Shown: positions 42,453 to 51,499 of the stretch, piece after piece
Layout of the letters: the number at the start of each line of letters is the position of its first letter
Position numbering within the stretch: the stretch's first letter is position 1
Origin: Acidimicrobiales bacterium
GTDB taxonomy: Bacteria; Actinomycetota; Acidimicrobiia; Acidimicrobiales; MedAcidi-G1
Assembly (NCBI GenBank): GCA_029242745.1
Contig: JAQWTI010000037.1
Location: 1-64,000 of the forward strand
Direction: 5' to 3'
DNA: 64,000 bases
Position numbers and translations under genes: made by a program
Notes under the pieces: model-generated
The model's input: only the letters and a program-made list of their open reading frames with translations
Databases searched by the model: none
What the model was told of the DNA's origin: nothing

Positions 42453-43598
42453 CTAGCCCGCGAAGGGAATCATGAACTCACCGTTCTGAACACTTGCTAC
42501 GAAGTCATCCATGATCGCCTGCAACTCTGCGAGTGGCAATGCGGTCTCCACAGTGGCGTTCATGTTCACCGGCATGACTTCCACTTGTCCATTGAAGATT
42601 CCCGATGGGAAGAAGGCATAACCCTCTTCACCGAACGTGAGCTCACCTTCACTGGTGCCGAAACTTCCGTCCCGGACCTGGTCGAACCAAGTTCCATAGA
42701 GCCCGTCTAGACGAATGACCGTGGCCGACAGATAAGCATCAGGCGCGGCTTGCTCCTGCGAACCAAAACCAACTGCAATAGGTATACCCGCAGCACTTGC
42801 AGCCTGAGCAGCGCCAATGCAGATGCCATCTCCTGAGCAGTAGATCAGATCTGCACCCTGATCTATATGTTGCTGGGCAACCTCAGCGGCACGTTGTACA
42901 TCAATGAACGAGCCTGCGAACCCTTCCAGGAACTCGACATCCGGATTAACCGACAGAACAGCGTCTCGGTAGGACTGGTGCATACCCTTAACAAAGTCAA
43001 ACTCCGGCCCACCGACTATTCCAATCGTGTCCCCAACAAGCGCATTTGCTGTCAACACTCCATTAGGCCAAGCCATGTCTTGGGTGTTGTAAAGCCAGTC
43101 AGCGACGTTGGGTGTCGTAACCGAACCAGGAATAAGAATTCCACCAGCCATAGCAAAGTCAACGTCTGGGAACTCTGCCCAAAGTTGCTGGATTGGATCG
43201 ACATATTCAATGCCATGGCCAATAATCAAGTCATAGCCCTGGCTCGCAAAGTCCCGAATCGCGGGAAGCGAATCAGTCGGGTCAACAATCTCCTCAATTA
43301 CCTGATACTCGATATTTCCATCCGCCGCTGCTGCAGCAATCAAACCTTCATAACCGGCTTGGCTGAAAGAATTATCGTTCTTGACACCCGGCAGAAGCAA
43401 AGCAACCTTGATCGAATCCTCAACCGGAGCAACAACCTCCTCAGCAACAGCTTCTGTTGTCGCCGGAGCCGCCGTCGCCGTCGGCTCAGAGGCCGAGCTA
43501 GACGAACCACTGCTTGAGGCACCACCGCCGTCATCTGAGCCGCAGGCCGACGCCACCAGCGTCAACAAGGTAAGAATGACAATAAACCGCTTCAACAT
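42453..43598 (-). CDS. BMP-family substrate-binding lipoprotein
   Basis: 381-residue solute-binding protein of the BMP/Med (purine nucleoside-binding) family. The signal peptide ends in lipobox VASAC at about 19, followed by a Ser/Ala/Glu-rich linker. The binding domain begins KVALLLPGVKNDNSFSQAGYEG and includes ASQGYDLIIGHG, AMAGG and GADLIYCSGDG. It is the first gene of the importer operon and starts about 280 bp from direct repeat copy 2. Nucleosides or purines are probable substrates given the neighbouring deaminases. Confidence 0.9.
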   Translation of the reverse strand: MLKRFIVILTLLTLVASACGSDDGGGASSSGSSSSASEPTATAAPATTEAVAEEVVAPVEDSIKVALLLPGVKNDNSFSQAGYEGLIAAAAADGNIEYQVIEEIVDPTDSLPAIRDFASQGYDLIIGHGIEYVDPIQQLWAEFPDVDFAMAGGILIPGSVTTPNVADWLYNTQDMAWPNGVLTANALVGDTIGIVGGPEFDFVKGMHQSYRDAVLSVNPDVEFLEGFAGSFIDVQRAAEVAQQHIDQGADLIYCSGDGICIGAAQAASAAGIPIAVGFGSQEQAAPDAYLSATVIRLDGLYGTWFDQVRDGSFGTSEGELTFGEEGYAFFPSGIFNGQVEVMPVNMNATVETALPLAELQAIMDDFVASVQNGEFMIPFAG

Positions 43599-43879
43599 GA
43601 ATACTTCCCCCCGAATACCAGTAGATAAATTTCATTTGGGCTTTGTTAACTGTGTATGCCGCAGTCTACTCCGCACCGTGATGGTGCCTCGCCAATCAGC
43701 CCACGTCAATAATTTACTTGATTGATTGAGTATTAATTTGATCCTGCTTGAAATAGCTCTGAATTCTTGAGAGTTTTCTTTAATAATTGAGAATTAAGAA
43801 CTTTCATGATTTATTAAACTGAACCAACTCAAACTTCCTTGTTTCAATTCCTACTTATTACTTATCAATATTTCTCCCC

Positions 43880-44265
43880 GCCCTACACGGCTTTGTCCGG
43901 AGAGGGACACCCCTAGTTGCCAGCGAAGAACTGCTTAGAGCACGGGGCCCAAACACCTCAGACACTTGGTTGCTCTGGCCATCTGAACTGAGCCACATCT
44001 CCGCCATAAGCGGACAGCACCTTGGGTGTCCATCCCAGGTTGCTGGACACGCCACAAGACGTGTCGCTCTTAATGTGATCCCTAGTTAACCAGAACTTCG
44101 ACCACTTTGTTCGAATATGAGGCCAACATTCTGGCAATGCCTCATAATCAGCCCAACTAAGTCTGACAAGACCAATTAATTAGATGAGCCAGTTCCCTTC
44201 TTGCTACCCCCGACGCCAGCAATACCTGGAACTGATCCTTATTCGTTTCTCCCCACACGCAACAC
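43880..44265. repeat. long direct repeat, copy 2 (386 bp)
   Basis: About 97% identical to 34544-34930, same orientation. It carries the full metY-leader-like RNA (P3-like stem at 44015-44045) and a remnant of the CoA-transferase 3' end. Here it lies between the importer operon and the amidohydrolase gene at 44275. The 281 bp between it and the lipoprotein start is very AT-rich and holds no gene. Confidence 0.97.
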
Positions 44266-44274
44266 AGCGTTCTC

Positions 44275-45660
44275 CTATCCCCGAATGGGACGCGGAGGAA
44301 AAGCGTTGCGCGCCTCTTCTGCAATGACCTGCTCGTCGACTTTGAGACACTGCGAATCTCGAACCAAGATTTCTCCATTAACCATCACCAAGTTGGCGCG
44401 ATCAGATAGTCCAGCCAGTAGCAGGCCTACTACCGGGTCATGGATACCCACTCGATCTACAGTGGACATGTCCCAGGCTGCTAGGTCTGCTGTCATACCT
44501 GGCGCAATGACACCAAGAGTCTCTCGACCTAAACACTCAGCCGAGCCACGGGTCGCCAACTTCAGCAGTTCTCGGGCAGTCGGCCATTTCGAGGTTGGTG
44601 CATCCGGTAAACGATGAACCAACGCTGCAATACGCAAATCACCTAACTGGTTTGCACCGTCGTTCGATGCCGATCCAGTGGTACCAAAACCTACCTTGCA
44701 GCCAGCATCAAGATATTTTCGCAGAGGGGCCAAACCAAAGCCCATTCGTAAGTCAGGGGCAATTAGATGAACAATACCAACGCCAACTTCTGCAAATTCT
44801 GGAATCTCCTCTTCAGGAGGATCAACCATGTGTGCTAACCAAACATGACGATCATGCCAACCATTTTTCCCAAGAAAGCCCCATGGTGTGACATCATAAG
44901 TATTTTTACAATATTCTGTATCAATCACCTCATAAAGGTGAGTATGGAGCCCCACCCCAGAGTTTTCTGCAGCCATTCGAGCGAACTCTCGAAATAATTC
45001 AGGTTCGTCAGTGTGTACGCCACACGGCGCTAGATCAATTCTAATTTGAGCTGTTGGGTCAGGATCATGGTAATTCTCAATCAGTTCCAACGAGTGCCTG
45101 AGAACTTCGTCAACGGTCTGACAGGCCTGATCCGGAACAACCCCCCCTTTGGCCCTACCCTTCGTCATTGAGCCGCGACCGGCATGTAAACGGATTCCCG
45201 TTTCACATGCACCTTCAATCATTGCCTCTATATACGGCTCCGTGGTACCTCCGGGGAACACGTAATGCTGGTCAGCAACGGTTGTCACACCACCTAACAG
45301 TGATTCAACCATCCCAGCAGCAGCCACAGCCCCAACTGTTTGGGGCGTGTAATAGCCTTGCTTCCACCAGTAATGCGTCTTGACATGAAGACCGTTCAGC
45401 CAAGGATGGATACGAGCCCGCTCCAATTCGGTGATCGACCTCATTCCAACTTGATATAGATGCTGATGTGCATTGACGAGCCCTGGGGTAACAATCAAAT
45501 TGGAAGCATCGACTATCTCAGTCTCCGGGCCGGCTTTTAGCCCTTTACCCACTGCCTCAATTCGATTACCCGAAATAGCAAGATCAACACCCGTCAACTC
45601 TCGACTTGCATCATCCATAGTTACCAAGTAAGAAATATCACGCAATATAGTTGTCGTCAC
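44275..45660 (-). CDS. 8-oxoguanine deaminase-like amidohydrolase, catalytic Asp replaced
   Basis: About 461-residue amidohydrolase most like 8-oxoguanine deaminase/hydroxyatrazine hydrolase: TPGLVNAHQHLYQVGMRS, GLHTHLYEV and VWLAHMVDPPEEE supply His ligands. The segment that should carry the last metal-binding Asp (GVDGSASNDG in relatives) reads GFGTTGSASNDG, so that Asp is Thr, and the HCPSSN segment reads HLIAPD. It may be altered in chemistry or inactive. Start is uncertain; I prefer GTG 45660 (MTTTILRDISYLV) over TTG 45681. No clear ribosome-binding site is visible. Confidence 0.75.
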   Translation of the reverse strand: MTTTILRDISYLVTMDDASRELTGVDLAISGNRIEAVGKGLKAGPETEIVDASNLIVTPGLVNAHQHLYQVGMRSITELERARIHPWLNGLHVKTHYWWKQGYYTPQTVGAVAAAGMVESLLGGVTTVADQHYVFPGGTTEPYIEAMIEGACETGIRLHAGRGSMTKGRAKGGVVPDQACQTVDEVLRHSLELIENYHDPDPTAQIRIDLAPCGVHTDEPELFREFARMAAENSGVGLHTHLYEVIDTEYCKNTYDVTPWGFLGKNGWHDRHVWLAHMVDPPEEEIPEFAEVGVGIVHLIAPDLRMGFGLAPLRKYLDAGCKVGFGTTGSASNDGANQLGDLRIAALVHRLPDAPTSKWPTARELLKLATRGSAECLGRETLGVIAPGMTADLAAWDMSTVDRVGIHDPVVGLLLAGLSDRANLVMVNGEILVRDSQCLKVDEQVIAEEARNAFPPRPIRG

Positions 45661-45814
45661 AATACGATAGTGTTGCTTCAAACTGAAGGAAAGTCAAGAC
45701 TTCATCAGAGCTATATATTGAAGTTATGGAGTTTAGTTGATATTTTAAACTCCGATCAACTGAAGCATAGTTAACTACGTCTAGTGCGCTTTAATGACCA
45801 TTCGGGGGGCTGCA

Positions 45815-47104
45815 ATGAATGCTGTTGATTTTGAACGTCTTCGAGTTTTATATCCGGATACTTTCGGATTTGCCCGAGGCAAGTATGTTCCGATTGAGGC
45901 AGCCGACGGAAACTTAAACTATTCAGTAACTGCTTTTGGAATTGGATACGACAGGGGCCTCATACCTGCACCTGGGGCTGCTGTCCTGGAAGGCATGGCT
46001 GATATGACGGCGGTTTACGACCCCGCTACGGCGCGCCCGTCGTGGCAAGAAAAGACCGGGATAGTGATAGCCGATCTCCAAGCAGGCGACCAGCCCCTCG
46101 CCATATCGCCTCGTGTAGCACTTCAAGAGTCCATCAAATCACTAGTCGACATCGGCTACATGCCAAAGATCGGCGTTGAGGTCGAAGGGTACGTTCTGGA
46201 GCGAAACAGCACCAACCAGTGGGTTCCTTGGAACACACCGACATCATATTGCTATGGGACTGGGGTGTTAGCAGACCCCGTTGGACTAGTCGACGACATT
46301 ATGACCACAGCTGCAAAAGTGGGTATACCTATTGAAACAGTTAGCTCTGAATATGAATCAGCACAGTTTGAATTTACTATTCATTACGATGATCCAATAG
46401 TAGCCATAGATAATACCTTTTTACTTAAACTACTAGCCCGCGAACGCGCTATTGAACACGGCTTGATGATGACTTTTCTTGGTCGCCCTTTTAACGACCG
46501 AGGTGGCAGTGGAATACATCTGAATATCAGCCTGACAGATTCGAATGGTGTAAATCTTTTCGATAAGCCTGATGAGAAAATGGGTATATCTCAGTTGACT
46601 TATCAAGCAATTGCTGGTGCTTTAGCACACCATGAAGGCTTAACAGCGATCTGTGCTCCCACCGTCAATTCCTACAAACGCTTGTTCCCCGGCCAGCTAT
46701 CCGGCTACTGGGCCAACTGGGGCCACGACCACCGGTCCGTTGCTGTAAGAGTTCCGGGTGACCGCGGCACAGGGACAAGGATTGAGAGTCGACTAGCTGA
46801 CGGTTCCGCAAATCCCTACTTAGCCGCAGCAGCACTACTGCAAGCTTGCCGACTTGGAATAGAGGGAGAAATGGTCCCACCTCCCCCTGAAGAAGGCGAC
46901 GGTCTGGAAGTAGCAAATACAGAGCGGTGCTGTCCAGAGAACCTATCAATGGCTCTCGATGCACTTGAGGCTGATCTAGATTTGGTTGCCTCGCTGGGCT
47001 CGCCCATCGTCAGACATTTCGTTGCGATGAAACGAGCCGAGTGGGCACGATTCTCTCGAACAGTCACCGATTGGGAACTAAATGAATACCTCAGTTACCA
47101 CTGA
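45815..47104 (+). CDS. glutamine synthetase-like enzyme (GlnA3/PuuA type)
   Basis: About 429 residues. The GS catalytic fold is visible in KIGVEVEGYVLERN (Glu ligands), EYESAQFEFTIHYDDP, GGSGIHLNISL, the ATP/ammonium region APTVNSYKRLFPGQLSGYW and RIESRLADGSANPYLAAAA. The divergent N-terminus and lack of a classical adenylylation motif fit gamma-glutamyl-amine ligases rather than true GlnA. I chose ATG 45815, preceded by a G-rich site. It may conjugate amines or recover ammonia from the nearby deamination pathways. Its end overlaps the convergent SDR gene by 14 bp. Confidence 0.82.
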   Translation: MNAVDFERLRVLYPDTFGFARGKYVPIEAADGNLNYSVTAFGIGYDRGLIPAPGAAVLEGMADMTAVYDPATARPSWQEKTGIVIADLQAGDQPLAISPRVALQESIKSLVDIGYMPKIGVEVEGYVLERNSTNQWVPWNTPTSYCYGTGVLADPVGLVDDIMTTAAKVGIPIETVSSEYESAQFEFTIHYDDPIVAIDNTFLLKLLARERAIEHGLMMTFLGRPFNDRGGSGIHLNISLTDSNGVNLFDKPDEKMGISQLTYQAIAGALAHHEGLTAICAPTVNSYKRLFPGQLSGYWANWGHDHRSVAVRVPGDRGTGTRIESRLADGSANPYLAAAALLQACRLGIEGEMVPPPPEEGDGLEVANTERCCPENLSMALDALEADLDLVASLGSPIVRHFVAMKRAEWARFSRTVTDWELNEYLSYH

Positions 47105-47903
47105 CCGACTCGCTGCGATCCGGTAACTTTCCGAGCAGAATGGCGGCTTCAGCACCACCATCAACGATCAGATTGGCGCCATTTATCCAACTTGCTGCTG
47201 GGCTCAGCAGGAACACGATAGGAGCAGCGATCTCTGAAGGGTAACCCTCACGCCCGCCAGCGGCTGCACGTAATTGGACCAACCGGTCACGATTCATAGT
47301 CGAATAGAAATCATCGAGTATCGGGGTATAGGTGGCACCTGGACTAACTGCATTCACCCGGATTCCTCGATTAACCCCTGCAGAAGAAACATCGAGGGAG
47401 TACATGGTCACACACTCCTTGCTCAAACGGTAAGCATCTACCGGTTCCAGCGCAAGGCTGTCAAAGAACTGGAGCCCCTCTGCGACTCCAGAAGAAGCCA
47501 CTAGTTTCTCGACGACGTTGGAGCGCAGTTGCCAATCAGTGCCCGCGCATGAGGCAACATTGACTACCGACCCTCCATCCTCTAGCAGCGGAAGAACCAG
47601 ATCCGTGATCGCACGAAGCCCGTAGAAATTAATTTCCATGATCTCACGAGAAGATCTTGAAGTTGGGACCCCCGCTGCATTACACAAACCATGAATCGGT
47701 TGGTTGAGACCAGCGATCAGATTTCCAATTTCAACCTGGTTCCTCAGATCGCATTGAACGAAGTTGTCTACTTGAACTTCCGGCGGGTTGATATCCACAC
47801 CGGTTACATTGGCTCCCTCATCCAGTAGAGACGATCCGACTGCCGCTCCAATCCCTGAGGAAATGCCGGTTACTACGTAATGGCATCCAACTAACTCACT
47901 CAC
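47091..47903 (-). CDS. short-chain dehydrogenase/reductase
   Basis: 270-residue classical SDR. The NAD(P) motif is TGISSGIGAAV, the structural motif is NAAGVP (in place of NNAG), and the catalytic Tyr-Lys is YRLSK. A Ser lies about 50 residues upstream in VVNVASCAG. VNAVSPGATYTP follows as usual. The GTG start has GGGGAGAG upstream. Substrate unknown; 3-alpha-hydroxysteroid dehydrogenase-like SDRs have similar length. Confidence 0.85.
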   Translation of the reverse strand: MSELVGCHYVVTGISSGIGAAVGSSLLDEGANVTGVDINPPEVQVDNFVQCDLRNQVEIGNLIAGLNQPIHGLCNAAGVPTSRSSREIMEINFYGLRAITDLVLPLLEDGGSVVNVASCAGTDWQLRSNVVEKLVASSGVAEGLQFFDSLALEPVDAYRLSKECVTMYSLDVSSAGVNRGIRVNAVSPGATYTPILDDFYSTMNRDRLVQLRAAAGGREGYPSEIAAPIVFLLSPAASWINGANLIVDGGAEAAILLGKLPDRSESVSGN

Positions 47904-48148
47904 GACTCTCTCCCCATGCTTCCGCGGACTATTCAGACAATACCAAGGCTCCCCTCATCATGACCTCAACAAGCCACCTCTTCACCTACCACCTAAGTGG
48001 GAGGGGCCAACCAAATCCTGAAGCACGTTCTCCAACTTGGCGACTCCCCCTAGGCTCGGCTGGCTAGGCCGTTCTTCGACATGCACAACAAATCCCCATC
48101 GAGGAACGATAGCCACCTGCCGACAGCACCAACCAACAAGGAACGACT

Positions 48149-48907
48149 GTGGACGTTGCAATAAGCAAATTACGCAAACTCAACTTGGCCGCAGGGCTAC
48201 TACACCTCGTGTCGCTCATCGGGATCCTTTTGCTCTCAAACGACGTATCGCTCCCTATTCGAGCGACCTACATGACCGGTGCCCCATCAACCGACTCATT
48301 TTCTGATCCTGTCAACTTATTCAACCTAAACATCGGCTACTCGGTCGCCATTTTTTTCGGGCTTTCAGCCTTCTTTCATTTCTTGGTTTGCTCACCAAAG
48401 TTCTTCCCTCGCTACGCAGACGGCCTTCGCCGTAATCAAAACATATTTCGTTGGGTTGAATACTCGATTTCATCCTCAATCATGATCGTGGTGATCCTGC
48501 AACTCAATGGAACAACTGACTACATCGCCCTTACCGGCATTTTTGCAGTCAACGCGTGCATGATCTTGTTTGGATGGCTGCAGGAGAGGTACACCTCTCC
48601 AGGTGATGGCGACCTTTTGCCCTTTACTTTTGGAAGCCTTGCCGGAATGGTGCCCTGGTTGGTGGTCACAATCAGCCTTATCTCACCCAAGGGCCCAACT
48701 CCAGATCCCACCCCCGGCTTCGTGTACGGCATCGTGATCTCGCTGTTCCTCTTGTTCAACTGCTTTGCAATTATTCAATGGAAGCAGTACCGCGCTCTTG
48801 GCAAGTGGGCCAACTACCTCCATGGCGAGCGTCGCTATATCATTCTCAGTCTGGTCGCGAAGTCTGCTTTGGCTTGGCAGGTTTTCGCCGGGACACTTGC
48901 TGGATGA
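48149..48907 (+). CDS. heliorhodopsin
   Basis: 252-residue seven-helix retinal protein of the heliorhodopsin family, which has an inverted membrane topology compared with type 1 rhodopsins. The retinal Schiff-base Lys is K238 in SLVAKSALAWQ. The counterion Glu is E104 in RWVEYSISSS. Other family residues are present at matching positions: H19, H77, R101, S234 and W243 (HeR 48C12 numbering H23, H80, R104, S237, W246). GTG start with AGGA 7 nt upstream. No retinal-synthesis gene (blh, crtI) lies beside it. Heliorhodopsins do not appear to pump ions; proposed roles are light sensing or enzyme regulation. Confidence 0.95.
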   Translation: MDVAISKLRKLNLAAGLLHLVSLIGILLLSNDVSLPIRATYMTGAPSTDSFSDPVNLFNLNIGYSVAIFFGLSAFFHFLVCSPKFFPRYADGLRRNQNIFRWVEYSISSSIMIVVILQLNGTTDYIALTGIFAVNACMILFGWLQERYTSPGDGDLLPFTFGSLAGMVPWLVVTISLISPKGPTPDPTPGFVYGIVISLFLLFNCFAIIQWKQYRALGKWANYLHGERRYIILSLVAKSALAWQVFAGTLAG

Positions 48908-48986
48908 GCCCGCTTCTTCACTATTCCATTTAAGCCAAAGGGGAGTTCTTCAACTCAACCCCGAGAGCCGAAAACCAAAGGGATGA

Positions 48987-49523
48987 TGGCCCAATTCCGT
49001 AACGAATCGTCTCACTGGTGAGGGACTGAGAGTAGTTCCGCCAGGTATCGATTGCCCTACAGTAAAGTCCGAACTGGTAACAATTTCTTCAGCCCGGTCC
49101 AGTAGCAACAATAGTTGTGGCCAATTGAGTTGGGCCTCCGCAGGACTCGTTTCCACTCCTGCACATATTGCCCACTGGGGCTTCGAGCTTTACAGCCCAA
49201 ATGGAGCAGCATTGTCAAGTTCCAGCCGGGCAACCTTGATTGAATCCACAGGAGACGAAGTTGTCACCTTTGGTGGACTTCCCCACAGATACGGCTATTA
49301 CGCAGCCCAGAAAAGCTTTGAATACAGTGACGGCACGGCTATCTCGGTAATTGGCCACCAAGGCGGAGGTGCGGGCTACGTTTCGCAACTCCTCTACTCA
49401 GCAGACCTGGATCTTGCGATTTCAGTCCTGGCAAATGCAGATTTCCGTTATCGCGGTGCATGCAGGTCACACGGGGTCTTGGACTGCATTGTTTCAGAAC
49501 TTTTCAAGGCCTACCGAGACTGA
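48987..49523 (+). pseudogene. beta-lactamase-family (class C/serine hydrolase) remnant
   Basis: The open stretch carries only the C-terminal half of a beta-lactamase-family hydrolase: SWASAGLVSTPAHIAHWGFEL, then RYGYYA, IGHQGGGAGYVSQLLY and LAISVLANA. The N-terminal half with the SxxK nucleophile and YxN motif is absent, and the frame is closed by a stop at 48984. There is no good start codon. It is most likely a decayed gene fragment. Confidence 0.7.
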
Positions 49524-49695
49524 CGAGAGCTCGGTAAAGCCGAACTCTGGCGAATTCCTCAGGTGTCTTCCGGAAGACCTCCGGCGCACCGATGACACTC
49601 CATGGCAAAGGTGGATTGGCTTGCCTACCGTGTCCGGAAAGAACTGCGGGCCCTTAATCGCCACTCTTTCCAGCCAAGACTAGATTGCGAAAGCA

Positions 49696-50709
49696 ATGAT
49701 GGAACGCTTGAACTTGACCGGTGATCGGCAGGACTGGTACGCCCTAGTCGACGAGGAAGTCATTGACCCGGATCAAGAAATTATCGACCCCCACCACCAC
49801 CTATGGCATCTCCCTGGCGCCAACTACCTCATAGAAGAACTATGGGCAGACACCGAATCAGGCCACCGGGTCACTAAGACCGTCTTCATCGAGTGCCACT
49901 CCTCCTATCGGGACAACGGACCAAACCACCTTCAACCTGTCGGCGAGACTGAGTTCGTCGCAACATTGGCCAACCAAAGCAGAACCGGTCCGGGGCCATA
50001 TATCGCAGGCATAGTTGCCCATGCAGACCTCCGCATGAGCGACCGATTACCCGAAGTATTGGACGCCCACGTTCGAGCCGGTGGCGGCCTGTTCCGGGGC
50101 ATCCGCCATGCTGGCTCCCATGCTGAAAATCGCGAGTTTCTCACGATCCCAGGTCGAGCACCAGCCGGGTTGTTCGCTGATGAGAACTTTCGCGAGGGCG
50201 TACGTCTCCTGGGTCGGCGCGGTTATACGTACGAGAGCTGGCACTACCACTACCAATTGCGCGACTTCATTGAGTTGGCTCGATCTGCACCGGAAACCAC
50301 GATCATTCTCGACCACTTCGGCACACCTCTGGGTGTCGGGCCATACACCAATTATCGGGATGAAATTTTTAATGCCTGGAAAACAGATATCGCTGAGTTG
50401 GCAAGCTGTCCAAACGTGGTAGCCAAACTTGGAGGCCTCGCTATGCCAGACAACGGCTACGGCTGGCACCTAGGTACACGCCCCCCGACCTCCGACGAGG
50501 TCGTAACCGCCCACCGGGACTACTTCCTCCACACCATCGAACAGTTCGGACCTGATCGGTGCATGTTCGAGAGCAATTTTCCTGTTGACCGGGTGTCGAT
50601 GTCGTACAGGACCCTGTATAACGCATTCAAAAAAATGGTCGCCGATTTTGGCGCAGACGAACGCGCTGCAATGTTTGCTGGTACCGCATCACGCGTTTAC
50701 TCCATCTGA
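49696..50709 (+). CDS. COG3618-type metal-dependent hydrolase (amidohydrolase_2)
   Basis: 337-residue TIM-barrel hydrolase of the lactonase/2-pyrone-4,6-dicarboxylate hydrolase-like family. IIDPHHHLWHLPG gives two His ligands near the N-terminus, TVFIECHSSYR, LFRGIRHAGS, the barrel segment TTIILDHFGTP and the catalytic Asp region CMFESNFPVDR follow. ATG start. It begins a co-directional set with DDAH-like, LDI-family and PLP decarboxylase genes. The true substrate is unknown. Confidence 0.85.
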   Translation: MMERLNLTGDRQDWYALVDEEVIDPDQEIIDPHHHLWHLPGANYLIEELWADTESGHRVTKTVFIECHSSYRDNGPNHLQPVGETEFVATLANQSRTGPGPYIAGIVAHADLRMSDRLPEVLDAHVRAGGGLFRGIRHAGSHAENREFLTIPGRAPAGLFADENFREGVRLLGRRGYTYESWHYHYQLRDFIELARSAPETTIILDHFGTPLGVGPYTNYRDEIFNAWKTDIAELASCPNVVAKLGGLAMPDNGYGWHLGTRPPTSDEVVTAHRDYFLHTIEQFGPDRCMFESNFPVDRVSMSYRTLYNAFKKMVADFGADERAAMFAGTASRVYSI

Positions 50710-50725
50710 ACGGGACATCAGGTCA

Positions 50726-51499
50726 ATGCACATCGCCATCACCCGAGAGGTCAGTCAGTCAATCGGGGACTGCGAACTCACCCACCTCGAACGGACTCCA
50801 ATCAACCACAACACCGCCCGAGATCAGCACGCTGCTTACGAGGCCGTGCTCACGAGTTTGGGTTATCAGATCGAACGCTTACCCACCGAACCAAATATGC
50901 CGGACTCGGTGTTTGTGGAGGACGTGGCGGTCGTCCTTGACGAGGTGGCCATCATTACACGGCCGGGTGCCCTGTCGCGCAGAGATGAACGCCCCAGCAT
51001 CGAGAGTGCACTGAGGCCCTATCGTGAACTGGAACACATAACGTCCACGGGGATTCTCGATGGTGGAGATGTCCTAATAGTCGGACGGGACATTTGGATC
51101 GGTGTTTCTAGCCGCAGCAACGTCGATGCCATCGGCCAGTTCCGCTCCCACGTGGATTACCACGGCTACCAAGTCCACAGTGTGCAGATACGCGACTGCC
51201 TGCATTTAAAGTCCGCCGTAACTGCACTCGACGACACGACCGTGCTGGTGAACCCTGCCAGGGTCAATTTGAGTAACTTCAAAAACCAGCGATGTATTCA
51301 GGTTGACCCGTCCGAGCCGGAGGCTGCCAACGCACTTCGGGCAGGCCGCACCATTGTCGCTGCCTCAGCATTTCCTCGGACCGCTGCGCTTATCGAGGCT
51401 GCCGGATTTGCGGTGGTCACAGTAGATGCATCAGAGTTAGCCAAGGCTGAAGGCGCACTGACATGCTGCAGCCTGCTATTTGACGTATCTGTTGCATGA
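50726..51499 (+). CDS. dimethylarginine dimethylaminohydrolase-like enzyme (DDAH)
   Basis: 257-residue amidinotransferase-fold enzyme. Typical DDAH motifs are present: LERTPINHNTARDQHAAY, PDSVFVEDVAVVLDEVAIIT, RPGALSRRDE, LDGGDVL, the catalytic His in CLHLKSAVTALDD and the C-terminal catalytic Cys in GALTCCSLLF. It should hydrolyse methylated arginine or a similar guanidino compound to citrulline plus an amine. I chose ATG 50726, 16 bp after the previous stop. Its TGA overlaps the next gene's ATG (ATGA). Confidence 0.9.
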   Translation: MHIAITREVSQSIGDCELTHLERTPINHNTARDQHAAYEAVLTSLGYQIERLPTEPNMPDSVFVEDVAVVLDEVAIITRPGALSRRDERPSIESALRPYRELEHITSTGILDGGDVLIVGRDIWIGVSSRSNVDAIGQFRSHVDYHGYQVHSVQIRDCLHLKSAVTALDDTTVLVNPARVNLSNFKNQRCIQVDPSEPEAANALRAGRTIVAASAFPRTAALIEAAGFAVVTVDASELAKAEGALTCCSLLFDVSVA

